From: Pedobacter helvus
GTDB taxonomy: Bacteria; Bacteroidota; Bacteroidia; Sphingobacteriales; Sphingobacteriaceae
Assembly (NCBI RefSeq): GCF_005925325.1
Contig: NZ_SRMP01000004.1
Coordinates: 434,001-498,000, forward strand
Reading direction: 5' to 3'
DNA length: 64,000 nt
The notes under the pieces were generated by a model. The model was not told the origin of the DNA and did not search any database. It saw nothing but the letters and a program-made list of their open reading frames with translations. The number at the start of each line of letters is the position of its first letter. Position 1 is the stretch's first letter. The translations under genes and the position numbers were made by a program. This document shows positions 1-6,431 of the stretch, one piece after another.

Positions 1-1143
1 AGATCTTGTAATCTGACATACATCATCACTAATGGTTATCATGTAATTCCCTGCAGTTAGGCCAGTAGCTATACTGCCAGTACCCCCGCTCGGGGCCCAA
101 GCATAAGTGACAGTCCCCACAGCTCCTGTTGGCGCACTAACTGCAGCCACCCCATTGGAACCACCGAAACATGAAACATCGACTTTTGCAGTAGAAACAG
201 ACATGTTTGAAATGCGCAATGCAGCTGCAGTACTGTTAGTGAAACAGGTTACCGTTCCATTTATAGCTTTAAGTCGGTACAGGTAACCGTTCATGGTACC
301 CGTTGCGCCGGTAATATTTAAAGTTGTGGTTGTAGCACCAGTGTAGACACCACCATTTGTAATGTCGTTGAAACCACTCCCGGTATCCACCTGCCATTGA
401 TAGGAAGTAGCACCGGTTACCGTCGCCGAAAAGGAAGTATTTCCGTTTACGCAAATAGATCTATTTGGCGGGTTTACAGTAATAATCGGTGTGGCACATG
501 CACTACTCCACCTAAATGCATCTATGGCAATGTATTCAAATTGGCCTCCAGTTGTGATGGTAAGCTTATCAATGTTTTTTAAAGAATTGTCTGTACCACC
601 ATAGGAAGTGAAATCTATAAAGGTGAAGCCATTGGCAACGCTTGTACTCGTGTTAAAACCAGTACTCGAAGTAGCCGTAAATTGCGTAATGCCATTGAGA
701 GTACCCGTAAAAGTTACCGATCCCGTAGCGGCCAATGAGGCAGTAGATCTTGCTGCGTACACCCATAGGCTTTTCATCTGAAAGGGCGCAGCACCTTGGG
801 TGGCTATACTAAAATTTACATTTATTCCTGGTTGGGAGTTACCTGTGCCAGAGTTATCTATAAATCTATCGTCCTTTGCACTCCCGTTCCACCCCAGCCC
901 TAAGTGGCTTGGATTAGGGCCTTGATCACTAGGATCATAATAAATATCAAATACAGCTGATGCCGGTGCGACCGTAGTGATGTTAAACACCTGGCCATTG
1001 CTGTTAAAGCTCGTGGCACCTGCAGGAAAAGTCTCGAAAGTTTCCGTTGTTTGTGCAGTTGCACTACTATTGCCGATGAGACAAAAAAAGCTAGCGAGCA
1101 ACAAGAAACGCCAAAAGATTTTTTTAAAGTAAAAATTTGCCAT
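1..1143 (-). CDS. SprB-repeat surface adhesin, 5' part (cut by window edge)
   Basis: Read directly from the minus strand: an open frame of 381 codons from the ATG at 1143 runs off the left edge without a stop. The first ~30 residues form a signal peptide (Lys-rich start, FWRFLLLASFFCLIG core, cleavage near ATAQ). Next comes a beta-rich segment resembling a PEP-CTERM/CBM-like secreted domain, then an Ig-like stretch (residues ~215-310, SYQWQVDTGSGF) and the start of an SprB-type repeat (VDVSCFGGSNGVAAV ... YAWAPSGGTGSIATGL). SprB repeats occur in large type-IX-secreted surface proteins of Bacteroidota, some of them gliding adhesins. The secretion signal would lie at the missing C-terminus. No close upstream partner is visible. 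Confidence 0.8.
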   Translation of the reverse strand, partial: MANFYFKKIFWRFLLLASFFCLIGNSSATAQTTETFETFPAGATSFNSNGQVFNITTVAPASAVFDIYYDPSDQGPNPSHLGLGWNGSAKDDRFIDNSGTGNSQPGINVNFSIATQGAAPFQMKSLWVYAARSTASLAATGSVTFTGTLNGITQFTATSSTGFNTSTSVANGFTFIDFTSYGGTDNSLKNIDKLTITTGGQFEYIAIDAFRWSSACATPIITVNPPNRSICVNGNTSFSATVTGATSYQWQVDTGSGFNDITNGGVYTGATTTTLNITGATGTMNGYLYRLKAINGTVTCFTNSTAAALRISNMSVSTAKVDVSCFGGSNGVAAVSAPTGAVGTVTYAWAPSGGTGSIATGLTAGNYMITISDDVCQITRS

Positions 1144-2018
1144 ACGTATGAGGTTTAGGAAATAATAAGAATTAGATGGTACGATACAAACCGTTTTTTC
1201 ATTTGATGAAACTTATTATCGATTTTGAACAATATGAAGAGATGTATATAAAAGCGATGAAAAATGGAGACGACTTATTGATCTAAGAAAGTGGGTGAGC
1301 AAGATAGACTCACAACCTTGGAAATATTGCCTAATTAAGAAAGAATGTAAAGCTTTTGAATGACATACTACATCTACAAACAAAGTATAGAAATAGCGCT
1401 TTTTACTTTTTTGGAGAGAGAGCATACATATTAAAACCAATAGTTGTAACAAAGATATAGATGCTATTTACAAAAGCAAATTTTTTAAAATATATTTATA
1501 ATAAAACCATATTTATTTCGTTCGCGAGCATTCAGTTATTAAAATAACATTTTAACGATAACATATACTTATTAACCACCGCTACTTTACCCACTATCTG
1601 CAGCGCACTATGTTAAATTAGCCACTTGTTACATTTCATGTATACGCTTTTTAGTGTTAACGTTAAAAACAATATGAATTAAAGTTACAGATCACTTTGC
1701 TAGAATTTTATCTTCTTGAAGGGTCACCTCATGACAAATCAGCCAAATCAGCCTTGAAACCCACTTAAACGGGGCGGACAAAAAGCGGACAAATAAAAAA
1801 ACTGTTTTTAACCTATTAAAAAAGTGTTGTCGCACCACTCCAATGGGTTAAAAAAACAGCCCTTTAACCATAGGTTTCTATAGTTTGAATGAAATATCAC
1901 GTTGAGATGAAAAGGATATCCTTCGATTGTCCGATTTCAAGGTTTCCATACAAAAATCGTTTATAGCTCACCTATTACCTCGTCGCCTTTTTGTATCTTG
2001 TAGCTTTAAACCGAAAAC
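1144..2018. other. Intergenic region of 875 bp
   Basis: This AT-rich gap lies between the divergent adhesin and Imm22-like genes and so holds both promoters. A 78-codon minus-strand frame at 1216-1452 has no recognisable protein character and I do not call it. The only clear structure is the tandem GCGGACAAA motif plus large palindrome at 1774-1859. Confidence 0.5.
1774..1859. repeat. Tandem GCGGACAAA motif followed by a 58-bp imperfect palindrome
   Basis: GCGGACAAA occurs at 1774-1782 and again at 1785-1793, one helical turn apart. The palindrome follows: CTGTTTTTAACC at 1802-1813 pairs with GGTTAAAAAAACAG at 1846-1859 (two extra A). Pairing continues inward through CTATT/AATGG with one mismatch, and AGTG/CACT forms a small inner stem. 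Neither arm is followed by a clean T run, so a simple terminator is less likely than a recombinase or regulator site, but the function is unknown. Confidence 0.55.
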
Positions 2019-2765
2019 ATGAGCAAGATCCATATATGGACAGGAAACTTCAAATCTGAAAATGAACTAAATCATTATCTTGACCAATCGGATTATCTCC
2101 GAGCATGGGCAGTTTATGACAATGAACCAGCTACGGAAGATGCCGCTGCTGATGAAGAGCCTTCGCCGGAACTTAGATGCCAATTCTGTAAGGAAAATGA
2201 ACTGGACGACTATGATCCTGATGCAATGACCTATTGCTTTGCTAAAAACGGCTTTGCAATAAAAGAAGCTGCAAGCGTTATCCCTACCGATACCACACAG
2301 CTTCGCAAACTTGTTAACAAAAGCGGTATCGAGAATTTCAATGCCCTAATCGCCTATGAAGATGATAATTTGAAGCCTCAAAAAGATAATGGCCAAAAAA
2401 GAATGAATTACCTAGGCTGTATTGAAGAAGATGTCAGGAAAAGCGATAGCATCTCCCAACACTATCTTTGGGCAGGCGAGACTAAGGTCAATAAAAATGA
2501 GGCTTTGAAAATGATTAATTTGACTGAGGATCAGCTCATAACCATTAAATGCCAATACGCCAGTTATAAAAAACGACTTGACGAATTCATTGTTATTGAG
2601 GTACCGGATTTTAATTTGGCAGAAAGCATGGTACTTGCAGCCGACTCCGGTAATTTCCCGAAAGAAGCCAGCACGATATTATTAATCACCACCAAACCGG
2701 GCCTAAGTATTGACGGATTGCATGTAGGAAAACTGTTAGGACTTGAATTTATTGGTTCGTTTTAG
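2019..2765 (+). CDS. Imm22-like immunity protein (orphan)
   Basis: 248 residues, no signal peptide, so cytoplasmic. The N-terminus KIHIWTGNFKSENELNHYL followed by an acidic CQFCKENELDDYDPDAM segment (residues ~54-70) resembles the Imm22 family of polymorphic-toxin immunity proteins, which begin with a (V/I)W.G.F.s..el..Yl motif and a later F...gl..yD.D motif. The rest (residues ~100-248) is less familiar and may be a second domain. No cognate toxin lies beside it in the window, so it would be an orphan protecting against neighbours. The family call rests on remembered motifs only. The start is the ATG at 2019, with no strong Shine-Dalgarno site. Confidence 0.5.
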   Translation: MSKIHIWTGNFKSENELNHYLDQSDYLRAWAVYDNEPATEDAAADEEPSPELRCQFCKENELDDYDPDAMTYCFAKNGFAIKEAASVIPTDTTQLRKLVNKSGIENFNALIAYEDDNLKPQKDNGQKRMNYLGCIEEDVRKSDSISQHYLWAGETKVNKNEALKMINLTEDQLITIKCQYASYKKRLDEFIVIEVPDFNLAESMVLAADSGNFPKEASTILLITTKPGLSIDGLHVGKLLGLEFIGSF

Positions 2766-2850
2766 CAAAAAACTATGTCTCAGCAAACAAAAGTAAGCTG
2801 ACCGTTTGACCAATTATTACCTGATATCTTTTGCAGCTACGGTGTTTCAA

Positions 2851-3276
2851 TCAGTTTGTTAAATTTTCTATTTCGGAAAACATTAGTCGTTTCACTTCGA
2901 CAGCAGCCTGTTTGGTATCATTGCTATTTACAAACTCAATGGCGTTATCCTTTACCTCGAATGAGTGGTAGTATTTGGGCAAAATATAATTCTTCTTCGT
3001 GAGCAGATTAATAATGATTGTCTTTCTCTCATAAAGTACCCTCATATACGAGCAAACTAAAAAGTTTTGCCCAAAAGGAAAGACGAAATTGCAACCCCAA
3101 ACATATCCTTCGTACTCCACGCCATCTATAGAAAGTTGATGATAGGAATCTCCAAAGGGAGGTTCAGATACATACTTGAGAAATAATACTTTATTAGATA
3201 GATGGAGGTTGATTCTAAAATCGTCCATTGCTAAAACAAATCTTTCTTGATCGTTAAAAACTTCAATTGTTGTCAT
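2851..3276 (-). CDS. Hypothetical protein, 141 aa
   Basis: A cytoplasmic-looking protein that alternates beta-like and short polar segments (MTTIEVFNDQERFVLAMDDF... through KRLMFSEIENLTN). No signal peptide or membrane segment is present, and I recognise no family. Its size and its place beside an Imm22-like gene would suit another small immunity-type protein, but that is only inference from context. It is convergent with the Imm22-like gene, with an 85-bp gap. Confidence 0.55.
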   Translation of the reverse strand: MTTIEVFNDQERFVLAMDDFRINLHLSNKVLFLKYVSEPPFGDSYHQLSIDGVEYEGYVWGCNFVFPFGQNFLVCSYMRVLYERKTIIINLLTKKNYILPKYYHSFEVKDNAIEFVNSNDTKQAAVEVKRLMFSEIENLTN

Positions 3277-3492
3277 ATTTGTTTATTCATGAATCTACTG
3301 CTAATAGTCTAGGCAATGCTTTACTTGCCAAAATACAAAAACATCTGCGGGCTTAACAGCAAGATTTTAAAACAAGGTATTATACGTATAAAAGTGATAC
3401 CTACGATGCATACAAAAAGCTTTACCGTTTAACTCCAATTCAACTCAACAAGATTTCCTTTCAATTGTTATATCCGAAGGAGGATTGATCAT

Positions 3493-3711
3493 ATGAAAAA
3501 ATCAAGCTTGATAATTACTATATCTTTATTGCTATTTGGGGTTAGCTGCAGCAATAGTACGGAAACGAAAAGCGAACACCAGCCAGATTCCGTATTAGCA
3601 GACAGCACGAAATTAGGACCTTTGCATGAAAATGACGGTACTAGCACTGACAGCCCAGCACTTGGCACCGACAATATCCGGATGGATTCGATGAACAATA
3701 GCTCACGATAG
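3493..3711 (+). CDS. Small lipoprotein, 72 aa
   Basis: The start ATG is preceded by a good Shine-Dalgarno site (GAAGGAGG ending about 8 bases upstream), unusual for this window and decisive for the start. A type II signal peptide (MKKSSLIITISLLLFGVSCSN) places the lipidated Cys at residue 19. The mature part is only ~53 residues, polar and Asp/Ser/Thr rich (DSTKLGPLHENDG..), and is probably disordered. Function unknown. It may be an envelope lipoprotein of the small acidic kind common in Pedobacter. Confidence 0.6.
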   Translation: MKKSSLIITISLLLFGVSCSNSTETKSEHQPDSVLADSTKLGPLHENDGTSTDSPALGTDNIRMDSMNNSSR

Positions 3712-4042
3712 GATTTGAAAGAAAGAGCTTAAGGCAAAGTATGGGAAGTACTACAAGCTTGTAATGCATCAATCGACCATTCTTTCCTGGACATCTAAAT
3801 AACTGACTTTTTACAGCAAGCAGCACCTCTTTATTGATGCCACTCTGTAGCATATACTAATAAGGGTTAAAAACTACATACTGTGTTTCCTCCAAAAAAG
3901 TCAGCAAAGCGCTCAAACTCAACAGCTGAACAGAAAATTAACCACAAAACAAGATTTTTGTGATCCCAATCCTTGAGAAAGTGGAAGTAAAAAGCTAATT
4001 TCAGCGGAACAGTGGCTATCACATTGGCCTTTTTTTTTGCGT

Positions 4043-4783
4043 ATGACCTGTATAATTGTAGACGACGATCCAACTGCAGTCGAAGGACTGATATCTTATA
4101 TGGAAAGCTTCCCGAGCATGGAAGTAAAAGGAACTTTCACCGATCCCGTAGCTGCCATGGCCTATCTACAGCAAAATAGAACAAATCTTTTGCTTTTGGA
4201 TGTAGACATGCCCCAGGTTAATGGTATCGAACTGGCCGGTGCTATCCGCAACCAAGTAGACAAGCTGGTTTTCACCACGGCACATACCAAATATGCCTTT
4301 GAGGCCTTCGAAATTCAAGCCGATGCGTATTTATTAAAGCCATTTTCCCTTGCTAAAATGTTATCCACCCTTCATAGGCTCTTCCCGCAGGAAGTTCAAT
4401 CGGAAAAGACTAGCATAGCTGACAGTGGCAGCGAGGAAGACTTTATCTTCGTTAAGGCAAAACAAGACTCGAAACTGGTGAAGGTAAAATTAAAGGAATT
4501 GGTAGTTATTGAGAGCAAAAACAATTACGTGGAACTACAGGCATTGGACCGTCAAGTGGTGACCTACATGAGCTTGAGCGAACTGGCCAAGAAGCTCAAT
4601 GGACAGCCTGATTTCATCCAGGTGCAAAGGAGCTTTATCATTAACAAAAACTTTATCGAATATGTAGATGGCAATACGCTGGTCATGGTGAGCGGTGCCA
4701 AGATTACGGTGGGTGAAATGTACCGGCCAACCTTCCAATCATTTTTAGAAGAGCGTATCATTAAAATGGGAAAGAAACGTTAA
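4043..4783 (+). CDS. LytTR-family response regulator
   Basis: 246 residues from the ATG at 4043; an in-frame TTG six bases upstream is less likely as the start. Residues 1-118 are a receiver domain with an acidic cluster (VDDDP), phospho-acceptor Asp53 in LLLDVDMP and the conserved Lys in LLKPF. Residues ~135-240 are a LytTR DNA-binding domain (FIFVKAKQDSKLVKVKL, IESKNNYVEL, FIQVQRSFIINK). It is the natural partner of the LytS-type kinase at 5313-6431. The pair brackets two minus-strand peptide genes, the first of which ends 20 bp beyond this stop. It probably controls those genes, possibly through the repeated boxes at 5032-5052 and 5290-5310 (inference). Confidence 0.93.
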   Translation: MTCIIVDDDPTAVEGLISYMESFPSMEVKGTFTDPVAAMAYLQQNRTNLLLLDVDMPQVNGIELAGAIRNQVDKLVFTTAHTKYAFEAFEIQADAYLLKPFSLAKMLSTLHRLFPQEVQSEKTSIADSGSEEDFIFVKAKQDSKLVKVKLKELVVIESKNNYVELQALDRQVVTYMSLSELAKKLNGQPDFIQVQRSFIINKNFIEYVDGNTLVMVSGAKITVGEMYRPTFQSFLEERIIKMGKKR

Positions 4784-4803
4784 TCCCTTCCCATTCTATT
4801 TAA

Positions 4804-4968
4804 CTAACGATCTCGAAAGATACCCGAAATAGTCAGGTCACTTACAGTCGTTGTAGTAGAGGTCATTGTTGACGTAGGATCGCCAGTTTCGAGAGCGGCG
4901 ACCTTTACCACGGATTTCTTGAAAGTTCCTACTTTCCTGATCTCCAGTTTGATTTTTGTTTTTTCCAT
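4804..4968 (-). CDS. Putative RiPP precursor peptide 1 (54 aa)
   Basis: A short frame read directly from the minus strand: ATG at 4968, TAG at 4804. The peptide starts MEKTKIKLEIRKVGTFKKS and ends TISGIFRDR. Residues 1-19 align without internal gaps to peptide 2 (E(K/R)TKIK, then (V/L)GTF, then (K/R)S), as expected of a shared leader bound by one modification enzyme. The C-terminal half is strikingly hydroxyl-rich: residues 32-43 are PTSTMTSTTTTV followed by SD and TIS, and it has no Cys. With a LanB dehydratase nearby, the Thr/Ser would be dehydration substrates. Without Cys or a visible LanC, lanthionine rings are not expected from this core alone. No double-Gly cleavage site is visible. 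Confidence 0.72.
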   Translation of the reverse strand: MEKTKIKLEIRKVGTFKKSVVKVAALETGDPTSTMTSTTTTVSDLTISGIFRDR

Positions 4969-4979
4969 GTTGCTTAAGG

Positions 4980-5052
4980 TTTATGGATCTAAATTATTTG
5001 CCGGCACATCCGGAAAAAAAATCCTTATCCTAAAACCCCAAACACCGATGTA
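4980..5052 (-). promoter_or_regulatory. Upstream region of precursor 1 with conserved 21-bp box
   Basis: The box at 5032-5052 (plus strand AAAACCC, six variable bases or so, CCGATGTA) matches the box at 5290-5310 at 16 of 21 positions. It ends 64 bp from the start codon, against 62 bp in the other copy. Closer in, CCATAAA (minus strand, 4980-4986) and a TAnnTTTG-like hexamer (TAATTTAG, 4989-4996) also recur at matching positions before precursor 2. A LytTR-regulator site plus a Bacteroidota -7 element is the simplest reading. Confidence 0.55.
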
Positions 5053-5057
5053 GAACG

Positions 5058-5228
5058 TTAATTTAGAGGACGGGGAGCTTGTTGTGCAAACGAATTGAAA
5101 ACAGTTTGCGTTAAGGTAGTTTCTGAAGCCGCATAGGCTTGTTTAAGATCTACCAATCCACATAGTGATCTGCCGAAAGTGCCCAGATTAGTGACACCTC
5201 TTTTGATTTTTGTCCTTTCTATATCCAT
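5058..5228 (-). CDS. Putative RiPP precursor peptide 2 (56 aa)
   Basis: The frame runs from the ATG at 5228 to the TAA at 5058. An in-frame extension to 5264 is possible, but the alignment with peptide 1 begins at this Met. The leader MDIERTKIKRGVTNLGTFGRS matches peptide 1 apart from two extra residues after Met1. The C-terminal half holds SETTLTQTVFNS and ends APRPLN. Its single Cys (residue 23, SLCGL) lies just after the conserved leader, not within the Thr-rich part. The gene is divergent from the LytS-type kinase, 85 bp from its start, and lies downstream of a copy of the 21-bp box. It is probably a paralogue of precursor 1 made by duplication. Confidence 0.7.
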   Translation of the reverse strand: MDIERTKIKRGVTNLGTFGRSLCGLVDLKQAYAASETTLTQTVFNSFAQQAPRPLN

Positions 5229-5236
5229 ATGATTAG

Positions 5237-5310
5237 TTTTATGGTATGAAAATACCCCTTGCAATAGCCAAAGAAAAATCTGTTATTTGAAAACCCAATT
5301 TGCCGATGTA
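5237..5310 (-). promoter_or_regulatory. Upstream region of precursor 2 with conserved 21-bp box, abutting the kinase start
   Basis: The second copy of the AAAACCC...CCGATGTA box is at 5290-5310. On the minus strand CCATAAAA (5237-5244) and a TATTTTCA element (5247-5254) follow it at the same spacing as before precursor 1. The box ends two bases before the kinase ATG at 5313, so a protein bound here could also affect kinase expression. Confidence 0.55.
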
Positions 5311-5312
5311 AA

Positions 5313-6431
5313 ATGCCCAAATCGATCAATAAAAAAGTTTTGAGAATCCACCTACTGGTATGGTTCCTATTCATCATCTGGGAGACAGTGATCACCAACT
5401 TGTTGTACGACATGAGCGCACCGGTCATCAACTACGTTGTACATTATAGTATCACTATCGCCCTGTTCTATTTGCAGTCAGACATCGTACTGCCCTGGCT
5501 AGGGAAAAGAAAGGGAAAATGGCTTTGGATCCCGCTTTTTTGCGTCATTTTTCTGCTCACCTACATCTTGGCCCACTGGGTTGGTGAAATTTTCCTTACC
5601 CACCTGCTCGGCAAGCCTGTTAAGCCTTTTTACGGCATGACCTGGCAGAGCTTCCTGCGCAATGGGTACCGTGGATTGTTCTTTATTGGCTTCTCTACAG
5701 GCTATTATTACCTTTACAGCTTCATCGCTGAGCGCAGGCATGCACAAGAACTCGAAAAACAACAGCTCTTGGCCATCATCAGCCAACAGCAGACCCAAAG
5801 AGAGCTTGATCTGATGCAGAACGCTTTCCTCAAAGCACAGATCAATCCGCACTTTTTGTTCAATATCCTCAACTATATTCATTTTCAATCGATAAAATCC
5901 GCCCCACAGATTAGCGAGGCGGTGACTAGATTGGCTAGTGTAATGCGTTTCGCCTTCGACATCGGCGATGCCGAGGAAACGGTAAGATTGGGCGATGAGC
6001 TCGACCAGATAGAAGATGTGAAATACCTCCATTCCCTCAGGAAAAATACAGGCACCTTAGCACTTAACTACGAACTGGCCGTATGCGACCTTCGCCTGAT
6101 TCCTTTGGTGTTACTTACCCTGGCCGAAAACTGTTTCAAACACGGGGACTTAGCGCAGACCAATGCCCAAATGGAACTATTTCTAGCAGACAATCAGCTA
6201 CATATCCGAACTTGGAATAAGATAGCTAAGGCGAAACCCGCCATCTCTACCCATACCGGCCTTGCCAACCTCTCTAAAAGATTGCAAACGGTATATGACC
6301 GTAACTACGAGTTTACTTACGGACCGGATGGCGACGGAGGATTTAGCGTACAGCTAAAGATTGCTTTGGAACTGACCTTGAAACCCGTTTCCAGTACGAC
6401 AACAAATACTGGTACAACTGTGCTTCCCTGA
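5313..6431 (+). CDS. LytS/YehU-type sensor histidine kinase
   Basis: 372 residues. Four hydrophobic segments (residues ~10-30, 38-60, 70-95, 118-138) make the membrane sensor. A coiled-coil-like stretch (HAQELEKQQLLAIISQQQ) leads to the His_kinase domain with the phospho-acceptor motif INPHFLFNILNYIHF (His180) and an ATPase domain with AENCFKHGD and HTGLANLSKRL. Such kinases pair with LytTR regulators, and the gene at 4043 is the obvious partner. Its last 89 bp overlap the 3' end of the LanB gene on the other strand, so the extreme C-terminus (VSSTTTNTGTTVLP) is encoded opposite LanB sequence. Likely cue: the peptide product or envelope stress (inference). Confidence 0.92.
   Translation: MPKSINKKVLRIHLLVWFLFIIWETVITNLLYDMSAPVINYVVHYSITIALFYLQSDIVLPWLGKRKGKWLWIPLFCVIFLLTYILAHWVGEIFLTHLLGKPVKPFYGMTWQSFLRNGYRGLFFIGFSTGYYYLYSFIAERRHAQELEKQQLLAIISQQQTQRELDLMQNAFLKAQINPHFLFNILNYIHFQSIKSAPQISEAVTRLASVMRFAFDIGDAEETVRLGDELDQIEDVKYLHSLRKNTGTLALNYELAVCDLRLIPLVLLTLAENCFKHGDLAQTNAQMELFLADNQLHIRTWNKIAKAKPAISTHTGLANLSKRLQTVYDRNYEFTYGPDGDGGFSVQLKIALELTLKPVSSTTTNTGTTVLP

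Noticed and set aside
1216..1452. 78-codon minus-strand frame
   Set aside because: Hydrophobic, irregular sequence with no domain, start signal or neighbour support, in AT-rich intergenic DNA.
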